Translations under genes and position numbers: made by a program
The notes under the pieces: generated by a model
Databases searched by the model: none
What the model was told of the DNA's origin: nothing
Seen by the model: only the letters and a program-made list of their open reading frames with translations
Part shown: in pieces, positions 41,876 through 50,095 of the stretch
Position numbering within the stretch: the first letter of the stretch is position 1
Layout of the letters: the number at the start of each line of letters is the position of its first letter
Source: Sabulibacter ruber
GTDB taxonomy: Bacteria; Bacteroidota; Bacteroidia; Cytophagales; Hymenobacteraceae
Direction of reading: 5' to 3'
Length of the DNA: 64,000 nucleotides
Assembly (NCBI RefSeq): GCF_017355955.1
Contig: NZ_JAFFID010000002.1
Span: forward strand, 186,001 to 250,000

Positions 41876-42631
41876 ATGAAACCTGTACGCCTGCATTGCT
41901 ACCTTTTCTCGCTCTTGAGCTGTGCCATTCTTTTCTCTGGCTGTTCAGTTGACGATGATGCCACGCCAGAACCTACCGGCAAAATCTCTGGCCGGGCGGT
42001 AGTGCGTAATGAGTACGGTGAAGTTCAAGACCCTTCCAGCTTGGTTCTATCGGTGGAGAACACAGAGATCAAGACTTCGCCGGATGTGGGTGGGCTTTAC
42101 ACCCTTAAATTTGGGTCACTTCCTTCCGGTACGTATGACTTAAAGATAAGCACACCTGGTTTTATTGATGGCTACCGTAGAGAGTGGTACTACACCAGGG
42201 GAGAACCTTACGCCATGGATATTATCGCCTCTAAAGCACCGTCTCAGTACTTTGTGGCTCCCACCCTCAGCCTGCCAGTAACCAACGGATATGCCCACAG
42301 GCTATTTCTCTCTGCCCGCTTAAGCGCTCCTATTCCTGCCGGAAAAATGCTGAAAGCCCAAGTGTTTATAGGTAAAACCCCCAATGTTTCTGCCACCAAC
42401 TACATAGCTGCCGGTGAATTCAACCTCTATAGAGAAGAGGTCTCCCTTGAGCTTCTGAGCACCATGGATTTTAAATCCCGCACAGGTATAAAAACAGGCG
42501 AAACAATTTACGTGGTGGCCTATACCGATGCGGCTGTACCAGTTGGCTATTCAGTACCCGGCAGCAATGTGCAAGTGCCCACCAGCATGAATACCAACCA
42601 TGCGGTAGTGTTGCCCTTTGTTATGCCGTAA
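41876..42631 (+). CDS. Hypothetical lipoprotein with carboxypeptidase-like domain
   Basis: 251 aa with a lipoprotein signal (LFSGC, Cys23). Residues about 37-95 (ISGRAVVRNEYGEVQDPSSLVLSV...YTLKFGSLPSGTYDLKISTPGFID) fit a carboxypeptidase-regulatory-like beta-sandwich; the rest is a second beta-rich domain without a known match. Slightly less GC-rich than its neighbours. Likely outer-membrane or surface lipoprotein. Convergent with the plug-domain protein. Confidence 0.78.
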   Translation: MKPVRLHCYLFSLLSCAILFSGCSVDDDATPEPTGKISGRAVVRNEYGEVQDPSSLVLSVENTEIKTSPDVGGLYTLKFGSLPSGTYDLKISTPGFIDGYRREWYYTRGEPYAMDIIASKAPSQYFVAPTLSLPVTNGYAHRLFLSARLSAPIPAGKMLKAQVFIGKTPNVSATNYIAAGEFNLYREEVSLELLSTMDFKSRTGIKTGETIYVVAYTDAAVPVGYSVPGSNVQVPTSMNTNHAVVLPFVMP

Positions 42632-42671
42632 TCCTGCGGATGATAGGAGCATTCTGAATTTTCTCTTTTCA

Positions 42672-42702
42672 CCTGGTTTTAGGTAAATAAGCCAGAAACA
42701 GG
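42672..42702. repeat. Core-family-like palindrome between convergent genes
   Basis: CCTGGTTTTAGG...GCCAGAAACAGG: weak arms, probably the shared terminator region of the convergent genes. Confidence 0.35.
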
Positions 42703-42706
42703 GTAA

Positions 42707-45418
42707 CTATCTTACCTGCAGGTCTGCGGTAGCCCTGCCCAACTGCCCGTTGGCGGTGAGCCCTTCTACCACGGCCCGGTACGAAGTGCGCGCGTCTGCA
42801 CAGTAGAAAGAGAATGTAGCTTGCCCGTTAGTATCCGTCACTATGGTGGGGCTCCAGAAAAGGGTAGTACGAAGATCGGGTAGTTCCACTTCCGAAGATT
42901 GATCATAGCGGGGCATGTAGAACTCCCTTGCTTTCTGCATCCTGACTCCGTTATAAGCGGCCACTCCGCGGTAGCGCGCCTTACTGGTAAATGTTCCGGG
43001 GCCACTTTGTTTCAGAATAATTGAAATTACGCCGTTACCTCCCTGTGAGCCAAAAATGGTTGACGATGGTCCGGGTTTGATGATGTCAATGGCTTCTACC
43101 TCCGTCATAGAAATACCCCTTACATACTCTACATCTATGGGCATGCCATCCAACAGGTAGAGCGGGGGGTCACCTCCGCGTAGGGAGATTTCTCCGCCGT
43201 TTGACATCAAACCTGCCACCCGTCCTTGGAGCGCTGAAATAATATCTTGCGCCTGTGGCAGGTTTGAGCCTTTGAGGCTGTAGTCTGGTTGATTGTATAA
43301 CTGGCCACGGCGCATCTCTTCTTCTTCACGTATCTTTCTGGCCCTGATTTCCACGGTGCTCAGTAAGATGCTTTTTCCGGCCAATTGATCTAACCTCAAC
43401 TGCTCCCGGTTGCTTCTCAGGTATGCCCAGGTACTTTGGGACAGCATCGCGGGTGGTACGTCATAAGGAGGTTGCGGAGTAACCAGCGTAATAGGCACCC
43501 CTTTATCCATGATCACCTCCAGCACATCTTTTCCCTTGGCAGAGCGGGCCTTTACGGCAATACGGGCGCTGTCATCCAACTGGCTCACAGCAAAAGCGAA
43601 TTTCCCCTGAGCATCAGCGGTGTCTATGAGAATCATGCCGGGCGAGCGGAGACTGATTAAGGTGACAATGGCCTTGGGTTCCGGCTTGCCAGATAGTTTC
43701 TGAACCGTGCCCGTCACTGCCATTCCACGTTCCACGGGAAAAGGCAGGGGCAGAGGCTTGTTTTGCAGCAGGTCATTCCAGACAAACCGGCGCCAGCCCT
43801 GTGTGAGCATCAGGTTATCCAAAGCCTCAGCGGCACCCTGTTCCTGAGAAGAGAAATAGTAGCCTGGTTGCTCAATGTGGCCTCGCAGATCTGAGGTGAG
43901 TAACAGGTTGGTGAGGATGGTATTGGCGTAGGGCTCCGGAGTTACTTTTTGGGCATCGGTAACGGCTACGGAGAAATGCCCTGATACCGGAGAGCCCGCT
44001 GCGTTCTTAGCCTGCAGGTGCATGGTTACTTTCTCGCGGGGTTTGTAGCTGGGCTTATCTGGCGTAAGCGTGAGCTGCAGTTGATCCTGGCGGTTCACAA
44101 AGACCAACCGCTCAGCCAAGGGCTCGCCGGGGTGGGAGAATAAGGTAAACTGCACCACGCCCGAGGGAAGTTTTTCCCGGGGCACACTGATCTGGATCAG
44201 GTCTTTGTCGGTGGTGGCATGTCCCGTAAAATATATGTTTCCCCGGCTCTGCACGACCATACTGATAGAGGTGGGCCGGCCTTCGTATCCACGGTAACCT
44301 ACCAGATAGGCCCTCATCTGCACCGCGTTTGGCTTGCTGTTGTCCACACGCATGACCACGCCCTTCTCCCGGGCTGTTGGCAAAGGGTACCTGGTTTCTG
44401 TCCCATCTTCGTTCCTGAGGATGGCCAAGTAGTTTTTGCCCGGCTGCGGCAGAAACCCGAAACGTCCCATCCCAAATTTCTGACTCTTGAAGTCTGTCAC
44501 TTTCTTTCCGGTTTCCTCTAGCACAGTACCCTGCACGTCTTTGCCCATGCCATTGGCATCTATGGCTTTGAACCCCACCACGCTCCACATGTTGTTGACC
44601 AACTCTCCTCCCTCAGGGAAGAACTGCAGATCCACTTTCTCGCTTACCTGCGGAATCTTGAAGCGCCGCTGAATTTCATTTTCCCCTTCTTTGACAGTCA
44701 TCCAAAGCCGGATGTCTTGCTGGGCTTCCGTAATCGGTAAAAAGAATGCAAAACGCGCCTGCCCTTGGCTGTTGGTTTGACCGTTGCGCCTCGGGGAAAT
44801 CATTTTGCCCATGCGGTTGCGGGTATGGAAGGTGAGGGACCGTTGCCCCAGTGGTTCTTCTTTCAGGTTCTTCAAAGACACATCGGCCCAGACAGAATCT
44901 CCCGCCGCGTACCGTTTGAAGGTAAAATCTACCTTGGGCACCAAATCGGCTAATCTGGGATTGAAAATCTGTACGTTCTGATGGAAGAAATACGTCTCGT
45001 CAAAGTTCTGCATCCAGCTGGTATAAGCCCGCAGACGGTAAAGTCCCTCCGGGATGGTGTCTTCCAGAGCCAGGTCGCCGTGGCCAATTCCGTTCTTCAC
45101 GTCCACTGCAATGCGGCGGTAAATGGAATCCTCCGGTGACACCAACTCCACGTACAGCACCTTGCTTACCAAGCTAGGCTCATGGGATGATGCATTTACC
45201 AGATAGGCTTTAAACCACAAATCATCCCCGGCGGCGTAGTACGGTTTGTCCAGGTGCAAATAGACTTTCTCCTGCGGATAATCCTTGGTGAACTGCTGCA
45301 GTTGGGCGATGATTTTTTTGAGGACTTCGTTTTCCTGCCACTGCTTCGGGGCGAAGGCGCACACCAATAACAGGCCCAGAGAAAAGAGCGCAAGACGTAA
45401 GTAGCTTTTCGGGGACAT
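42707..45418 (-). CDS. MG2-domain protein with TonB plug domain but no barrel
   Basis: About 903 aa from the ATG at 45418 (MSPKSYLRLALFSLGLLLVCAFA); an ATG eight codons earlier (45442) is possible. An alpha-2-macroglobulin MG2-like region (about 45-140, EKVYLHLDKPYYAAGDDLWFKAYLV) is followed by more beta-sandwich domains, then a TonB plug near the C-terminus (NLPQAQDIISALQGRVAG, GGEISLRGGDPPLYLLDGMP, EAIDIIKPGPSSTIFGSQGGNGVISI). It ends with a carboxypeptidase-like beta domain, and no transmembrane barrel follows. The family is common in Bacteroidota and usually annotated as a TonB plug protein. Its substrate and location are unclear; periplasmic or surface-exposed. Confidence 0.83.
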   Translation of the reverse strand: MSPKSYLRLALFSLGLLLVCAFAPKQWQENEVLKKIIAQLQQFTKDYPQEKVYLHLDKPYYAAGDDLWFKAYLVNASSHEPSLVSKVLYVELVSPEDSIYRRIAVDVKNGIGHGDLALEDTIPEGLYRLRAYTSWMQNFDETYFFHQNVQIFNPRLADLVPKVDFTFKRYAAGDSVWADVSLKNLKEEPLGQRSLTFHTRNRMGKMISPRRNGQTNSQGQARFAFFLPITEAQQDIRLWMTVKEGENEIQRRFKIPQVSEKVDLQFFPEGGELVNNMWSVVGFKAIDANGMGKDVQGTVLEETGKKVTDFKSQKFGMGRFGFLPQPGKNYLAILRNEDGTETRYPLPTAREKGVVMRVDNSKPNAVQMRAYLVGYRGYEGRPTSISMVVQSRGNIYFTGHATTDKDLIQISVPREKLPSGVVQFTLFSHPGEPLAERLVFVNRQDQLQLTLTPDKPSYKPREKVTMHLQAKNAAGSPVSGHFSVAVTDAQKVTPEPYANTILTNLLLTSDLRGHIEQPGYYFSSQEQGAAEALDNLMLTQGWRRFVWNDLLQNKPLPLPFPVERGMAVTGTVQKLSGKPEPKAIVTLISLRSPGMILIDTADAQGKFAFAVSQLDDSARIAVKARSAKGKDVLEVIMDKGVPITLVTPQPPYDVPPAMLSQSTWAYLRSNREQLRLDQLAGKSILLSTVEIRARKIREEEEMRRGQLYNQPDYSLKGSNLPQAQDIISALQGRVAGLMSNGGEISLRGGDPPLYLLDGMPIDVEYVRGISMTEVEAIDIIKPGPSSTIFGSQGGNGVISIILKQSGPGTFTSKARYRGVAAYNGVRMQKAREFYMPRYDQSSEVELPDLRTTLFWSPTIVTDTNGQATFSFYCADARTSYRAVVEGLTANGQLGRATADLQVR

Positions 45419-45530
45419 ACGGGTTGGGGGAAGAGCGTTCAAAAGGGGGTAGGTACGTGTGGTTAACAGATGATTGTGCTAGTAACCTACAAAGATTCCT
45501 GCAGATTTTCCATACTCCCTTGCCGTATTT

Positions 45531-45568
45531 TGTTTTAAGACTATTTTCCCGAAAACAGGCTTAAAACA
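45531..45568 (-). terminator. Core-family stem-loop after the M19 gene
   Basis: TGTTTTAAG (45531-45539) and CTTAAAACA (45560-45568) enclose CTATTTTC-CC-GAAAACAG, i.e. nested palindromes of the shared type. Confidence 0.7.
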
Positions 45569-45580
45569 GCTCTCCCGGCC

Positions 45581-46582
45581 TCAACCTTCGCCCCACAGCT
45601 TTTCCATATAGCGCACAGCGTTTCCGTAACTGAGCGCCGCCAGCTCCTCTGCCGAGAACTGTTCTTTCAAGGCCTCCAGTATAGTTTGGTATTGGGCTGC
45701 GTTGCGGTGCTGCGGATGGAAATAAGATTCGCCACCTTCCATGATGCCGGACTCCTGGAAAAAATCAGCCCCGAAACAGAGGGCTTGCGGGGCGTGCTCA
45801 AAGCCGTGGCGGATGTGCTCCAGCAGCACCTCGGGCCGGGTTGGGTGCACAAACTTCTTCAGGAAATTAATGCCTATCAGCCCTTGGCGGCGCACCACTT
45901 CCTGCACTAATTCCGGCGGCAGGTTGCGTGCATTGTCATACACCTCCCGGAAATTAGAATGGCTGGCGATGACAGGTATGTCCAAGCCGTGTTTGTCGAT
46001 GAAGTTCAGCATACCATAAGCAGCGGCGTCTGAGGTGTGGGCCAAGTCCACGGCAATGCGCTTGCCGCTCAGGTACCGGAGCAGTTCCTCGCCATCGGGT
46101 TTCAGGCCAACGCCTGGCGTGAAGTTTCCGCCGGAGAAGCGGTTCTCATCTACGTGGGTAAAGCTGATGTACAACAACGGACCGGCCAGTTGGATGATTT
46201 CCTCCAGTCTTCTGAAAGCTAAGTCTAGCGGTTCGTCCTCCTCGCACAAGCCTGAGGCGTTCTCAATGGCTGCCACTATGGCCACCCGTTCCCCGTGGAG
46301 CACCTGCATCGTCAGTTCTTTGGGTCGCACCTGCGCAAACACCTCGGTATTCTGCAGCAGATTTTCCTTGTAAAGCCGGGCTTGTTTTAAGGTAAAGGCA
46401 GCGCTACCCGGCTCAGTAGGGGTGAAGAAGGCCATGGTCTGCAAGCGTACCCGACCCGCCTGCAGATGCGGAATGGCACAGCCTATGATGTCCACATCCA
46501 TGGGCGTGGAACCCGGTATCCAGGCCAGGTAGCCGGTCAGGTCGCAGTGCAGGTCAACAATGGGCAAGCGGGTATCTTCCAA
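45581..46582 (-). CDS. Membrane dipeptidase (peptidase family M19)
   Basis: 333 aa from a TTG at 46582 (LEDTRLPIVDLHCDLTGYL); the open frame continues to 46801, but the extra 73 residues lie under the start of the divergent RlmI gene and do not look like protein. Zn ligands are visible: DLHCD (HxD), Glu in IVAAIENASG and the His of HTSDAAAYG and ASHSN. GFGADFF-like FGADFFQES follows. Family members cleave dipeptides, including D-containing ones; eukaryotic relatives are renal dipeptidases. No signal peptide with this start, so probably cytosolic. The start is tentative. Confidence 0.85.
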   Translation of the reverse strand: MEDTRLPIVDLHCDLTGYLAWIPGSTPMDVDIIGCAIPHLQAGRVRLQTMAFFTPTEPGSAAFTLKQARLYKENLLQNTEVFAQVRPKELTMQVLHGERVAIVAAIENASGLCEEDEPLDLAFRRLEEIIQLAGPLLYISFTHVDENRFSGGNFTPGVGLKPDGEELLRYLSGKRIAVDLAHTSDAAAYGMLNFIDKHGLDIPVIASHSNFREVYDNARNLPPELVQEVVRRQGLIGINFLKKFVHPTRPEVLLEHIRHGFEHAPQALCFGADFFQESGIMEGGESYFHPQHRNAAQYQTILEALKEQFSAEELAALSYGNAVRYMEKLWGEG

Positions 46583-46748
46583 TTTTGAATGAGTAATGGA
46601 GTGAATGGGTGAATGAGCGTTGCAAGATTCATTCAGAGCGAGTTTACGAAGAACCGTTCCATCTCCCGCCGCAAACCCGGATTTTTTCCCGAATTTTGCA
46701 GAAACAACGCAAAAACGTACGCTGCTTCTACCGCGTACCTTCTGGATT

Positions 46749-47936
46749 ATGACAACACTTCCTTCTGTTATACTGCACGCCGGCAAAGAAATCTCGCTCA
46801 AACGCTTTCACCCGTGGGTTTTCTCGGGGGCCATCAAGAAAATTGAGGGCGAGGTGCAGGAAGGTGATATCGTGGCGGTTTACTCTAACCGCCGCGAGTT
46901 CCTGGGCATCGGCCACTACCAACCCGGCTCCATTGCCGTGCGGATTTTTTCCTTTGATGAAATAGAGCCCAACTATGATTTCTGGCGCAGCCGTGTGCAG
47001 AAAGCCGTGGAGTACCGCCGCCAGCAGGGCTTCCTGGACAACCCCAACACCGATGTGTACCGTCTGGTCTTCGCCGAGGGCGACCAACTGCCCGGCATGA
47101 TCATAGACATCTACGGCAATACCGCCGTGCTGCAGGCGCACAACGTGGGCATGTTCCACGTGCGACAGCACATCGCGCAGGCTTTGATGGAGGTGTATGA
47201 CGGAAAACTGACCGCTGTGTACGATAAATCGGCCGAGACGCTGCCCGCCAAAGGTCCGGTTCAGGGCCAGAACGGCTACCTGTACGGCGACACGCCCGTG
47301 CCGCATGTGGTTACCGAGAACGGCAACAAGTTCCTGGTGGATTGGGTCACCGGCCAAAAAACCGGCTTCTTCATTGACCAGCGTGAGAATCGTGATCTGC
47401 TCGCGCACTACGCTCCCGGCAAAACCGTCTTGAACACCTTCTGCTACACCGGCGGTTTCTCCATCTACGCGCTCAACGCCGGGGCTAAGGCTGTTCACTC
47501 CGTGGATGTCTCCAAAAAAGCCATTGACCTCACAAACCAGAACGCCGAGCTGAACCAGGACCAGGACCGCCACGAGGCCTACGCCGTGGATACCTTTGAG
47601 TTCCTGAAAGGCAAAGAAGGCCTGTACGACCTGATCATCCTGGACCCGCCGGCCTTCGCGAAGAGCCAGAAAGTGCGCCACAACGCGCTCATGGGCTACA
47701 AGCGCCTGAACGCCGAGGCCATCCAGAAAATAAAGCCGGGCGGTATCCTGTTCACCTTCTCCTGCTCCGGCGTAGTAGACAAATACCTCTTCCAGAGCAC
47801 GGTTATGGCGGCGGCTATTGAAGCTGGTCGTAACGTGAAAGTGATGCACCACCTCTCCCAACCCGCCGACCACCCGGTGAGCATCTTCCACCCGGAAGGC
47901 GAGTACCTGAAAGGCCTGGTGTTGTACGTGGAGTAG
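46749..47936 (+). CDS. rlmI: 23S rRNA cytosine-C5 methyltransferase, RlmI-like
   Basis: 395 aa from the ATG at 46749 (MTTLPSVILHAGKEISLKRFHPWVFSGAI); the frame extends to 46620 without convincing codons. N-terminal PUA domain (HPWVFSGAIKKIEGEVQEGDIVAVYS), then SAM-binding Rossmann fold with NTFCYTGGFSIYALNAGAK and LDPPAFAKSQ (motif IV), CSGVVDKYLF with Cys. RlmI makes m5C1962 in 23S rRNA; assignment to that position is by family. Divergent from the M19 peptidase. Confidence 0.92.
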   Translation: MTTLPSVILHAGKEISLKRFHPWVFSGAIKKIEGEVQEGDIVAVYSNRREFLGIGHYQPGSIAVRIFSFDEIEPNYDFWRSRVQKAVEYRRQQGFLDNPNTDVYRLVFAEGDQLPGMIIDIYGNTAVLQAHNVGMFHVRQHIAQALMEVYDGKLTAVYDKSAETLPAKGPVQGQNGYLYGDTPVPHVVTENGNKFLVDWVTGQKTGFFIDQRENRDLLAHYAPGKTVLNTFCYTGGFSIYALNAGAKAVHSVDVSKKAIDLTNQNAELNQDQDRHEAYAVDTFEFLKGKEGLYDLIILDPPAFAKSQKVRHNALMGYKRLNAEAIQKIKPGGILFTFSCSGVVDKYLFQSTVMAAAIEAGRNVKVMHHLSQPADHPVSIFHPEGEYLKGLVLYVE

Positions 47937-47944
47937 GGAGGTAG

Positions 47945-47969
47945 CACGTAGCAAGTATCACGTAGCAAG
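47945..47969. repeat. Short direct repeat, CACGTAGCAAG x2
   Basis: CACGTAGCAAG at 47945-47955 and 47959-47969, 14-base period, directly after the rlmI stop. A partial third unit (GTAGCA) precedes. Confidence 0.7.
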
Positions 47970-47995
47970 ACCTTAGATTTTAGCGCTTAGAGGAA

Positions 47996-48054
47996 AAATG
48001 GTGTTTCGGAACTGATTTCTGGAAATCGGCTCCCAAACACCATTTCCAATTTTT
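47996..48054 (+). terminator. Terminator of rlmI with core-family-like tip
   Basis: AAATGGTGTTT (47996-48006) and AAACACCATTT (48035-48045); the inner part ACTGATTTCTGGAAATCGGC is a variant of the shared apex. TTTTTATAAG follows. Confidence 0.8.
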
Positions 48055-48107
48055 ATAAGCTAACAGTGAAATGAAGCAAACGGCCCTGCAACATTTTGAT
48101 GTGCATG

Positions 48108-48173
48108 ATGGCGCGGAAGTTACTTTCATACTTTGTGTTAAGGGGAAAGGCACGGAAGTAACTTCCGCGCCAT
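48108..48173. repeat. REP-like inverted pair, 18-bp arms
   Basis: ATGGCGCGGAAGTTACTT (48108-48125) and AAGTAACTTCCGCGCCAT (48156-48173), with a 30-base loop, can form one long hairpin. Each arm carries the palindrome core GGAAGTtACTTCC in whole or part. Confidence 0.8.
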
Positions 48174-48347
48174 AGTAGCGGATAGTAGCGCATGGGGTTC
48201 CTGAACCCAGGATTACTCTTGGGGTAATTTAGAGAACCGCTGCCGCGAGACTCTGGTCTCCTGATTAAGGGTGGTGCGAACGCTCCAGACTCGCCGGAAC
48301 TATCTTTGATGTTGCCCTATGGCGCGGAAGTTACTTCCGTGCCTTTC
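48145..48347. repeat. 31-bp perfect inverted repeat, arms 141 bp apart
   Basis: 48145-48175 and 48317-48347 are exact reverse complements (core ATGGCGCGGAAGTTACTTCC; 31 bases in all). With the unit at 48108 this gives three copies of one element, plus a fainter fourth at 48368-48388. Confidence 0.75.
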
Positions 48348-48592
48348 TCAAGTAGTTTCATAGCATAAAAAGGGAATAATTCCCGCGCTGTAGTTTAACT
48401 ATAGCTCCTCAGCAATGCGTAGGTTCGCTGCAGTGCAGCGAGGATAATCAGGAGACTACCCTACCCTGCATCTGTAGGCACAAGTCTGGAGATCCGCACC
48501 AGCGGAAACGTCTTCAGGCATGAGTTGCAAACTCACGCCAACGGAGGGGTTAGCAGAAGCAGTCTAACTGTGTAAGCTGCCACTACATGGCA

Positions 48593-50008
48593 TCAAACGC
48601 GTCCTAAGGTAAACAGCCCTGCCAGATTCTCCGGTTGCAAAGCTTCATCCAGGCTCATTCTGATGCGCCATTCTTTGGGGTAATGGTTGTTGACGCGATT
48701 TTGGAGCTTTTTGCCCCAACCCAGGCCCACGCCGTTGAACTGTACCAGCACCCAGCCGTTGGCGGAGTTTTCCAGCACCACATCTTCGCGGTGCAGGAAC
48801 TTGAGGGCGGTGGCCAGGTCTACCTCTGCATGCGGGAAAGCGTCTGGGGACAAATGCTGGGAAAGCGCCAGGGCCGGCAGCGGTTTGGCGTTGTTCTTCA
48901 TGACCTCGGCCACCTCTATGCCGCCGTAGACCACACGCAGGTTCTCGTACAGTTGCTCCAGTTCCAACATCCAGGCTTTGGGCAAGGCGCGAAGGGTTTC
49001 TTTGTGCTTCACAATCTCCCAGTTTTGGGGCTCTTTTAGCCAATCCTGCACCAAACCCTTTTCCTGCTTAGAGGCGCTCACCAGAAACGGCCGCTTGCTC
49101 TTGCGGTAAGGTCGGGCTTCCTCGCCTTCGGTTTTGCGGACGGCCGCCAGGAAGAAGCCTTCGCCCTGGGTGCGGTGCGGGTAGAAGCGGTAGCCGTGCA
49201 TGCCTTCCAGTTCGGTGGCGGTCACACCCCAATCAGGGTGAAGTTGCAGCGGAATGGTTTCGGCGTCTTGCTGGCGGGCCAGCCAGGCCAGGTTCTCTTC
49301 GTTTTCTTCCTGGTTGTAGGTGCAGGTGCTATAAATCAGGACACCTCCGGGTTTGAGGGCATCCCACACGTCCATGAGAATACGGCGCTGGCGCTCAGAG
49401 CAGAGCTTCACGTTGGCTTCTGACCACTCGTTGATGGCATCAGGGTCTTTGCGGAACATGCCTTCGCCGGAGCAGGGTGCGTCCACTACCATCACGTCGA
49501 AGAAACCCGTGAGTTGGCCAATGTGGCTGGGGTCATTGTTGGTCACGATCACGTTGCCGCTGCCCCATTTCTGCAGGTTCTCGGCCAGGATATTCGCCCG
49601 GGGTTTGATGACCTCGTTGGCCACCAACAAACTACCTGGAGAAATAAGCGAGGCGATGTGCGTGGATTTTCCGCCGGGCGCACCGCATAGGTCCAGCACG
49701 GCCAGGGGCTCGGTTAGGTCAACGCTTTGCTTCAGGGCCTGCTCCAGAAACATGGAACTGGCCTCCTGCACATAATAGGCGCCGCCATGGAACAGCGGGT
49801 CAAGGGTGAAGCTGGGGCGCGAGGGCAGGTAGAACCCGGTCTCGGTCCAGGGCACCGGCGGCAAACCGGCAGGCACCGGCAGTTTGGCTTTGTTCACCCT
49901 GATGCTGGTGGGCGAGGGCTGGTCCAATGCCTCGGCAAAGGCCGGGAAAGTCTCCCCCAATTGGTTCTGCATGCGGGTCTGGAAAGAAGCGGGAAGTTCT
50001 AGGCTCAT
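48593..50008 (-). CDS. rRNA m5C methyltransferase, RsmF/NOL1-Nop2-Sun type
   Basis: 471 aa from the ATG at 50008 (MSLELPASFQTRMQNQLGE); twelve earlier codons are not convincing. SAM motif VLDLCGAPGGKSTHIASL, DAPCSGEGMFRKDP (motif IV Cys) and YSTCTYNQEENEENL (motif VI with the catalytic Cys). The C-terminal ~130 residues are the RsmF-type PUA-like tail (LEQLYENLRVVYGGIEVAEV). It modifies 16S or tRNA cytosine, most probably 16S rRNA; target position not read from sequence. Confidence 0.92.
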   Translation of the reverse strand: MSLELPASFQTRMQNQLGETFPAFAEALDQPSPTSIRVNKAKLPVPAGLPPVPWTETGFYLPSRPSFTLDPLFHGGAYYVQEASSMFLEQALKQSVDLTEPLAVLDLCGAPGGKSTHIASLISPGSLLVANEVIKPRANILAENLQKWGSGNVIVTNNDPSHIGQLTGFFDVMVVDAPCSGEGMFRKDPDAINEWSEANVKLCSERQRRILMDVWDALKPGGVLIYSTCTYNQEENEENLAWLARQQDAETIPLQLHPDWGVTATELEGMHGYRFYPHRTQGEGFFLAAVRKTEGEEARPYRKSKRPFLVSASKQEKGLVQDWLKEPQNWEIVKHKETLRALPKAWMLELEQLYENLRVVYGGIEVAEVMKNNAKPLPALALSQHLSPDAFPHAEVDLATALKFLHREDVVLENSANGWVLVQFNGVGLGWGKKLQNRVNNHYPKEWRIRMSLDEALQPENLAGLFTLGRV

Positions 50009-50058
50009 ACATGTGGTGCCCGGCTTAAACCGAAGCTCCTGCAAAGATACCGATTCTG

Positions 50059-50090
50059 TTTTAGGCCTGTTTCTGAAAATATAACCTTAA
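50059..50090 (-). repeat. Core-family stem-loop, degenerate
   Basis: TTTTAGGCCTGTTTCTGAAAA then TATAACCTTAAA, between the RsmF-like gene start and the end of the exported-protein gene. Confidence 0.45.
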
Positions 50091-50095
50091 AGGGC

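Larger units (their letters stand above)
47937..48592. other. 656-bp spacer without genes, rich in palindromes
   Basis: No credible protein gene. Contains the direct repeats and terminator just described, then a cluster of palindromic units: 18-bp inverted pair 48108-48125/48156-48173, a 31-bp inverted pair 48145-48175/48317-48347, GGGAATAATTCCC (48372-48384), TCGCTGCA-G-TGCAGCGA (48425-48441), TGAGTTGCAAACTCA near 48521, and shared sub-motifs (TAATCAGGAGAC and GTCTGGAG) in opposite orientation. Looks like REP/BIME-like repeats or a decayed mobile element. Confidence 0.6.

Noticed and set aside
42707..45442. Frameshifted TonB receptor
   Set aside because: The reading frame is continuous, and plug-only proteins of this length occur elsewhere in Bacteroidota, so I treat it as intact.
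46728..47954. 408-codon open frame on the minus strand
   Set aside because: Lies entirely over rlmI in antisense, has skewed composition (many Val, His and Gly), no family match and no start context. A shadow of a GC-rich gene.
48108..48590. Intact insertion sequence
   Set aside because: Palindromes are present, but no transposase gene or target-site duplication. At most a remnant.
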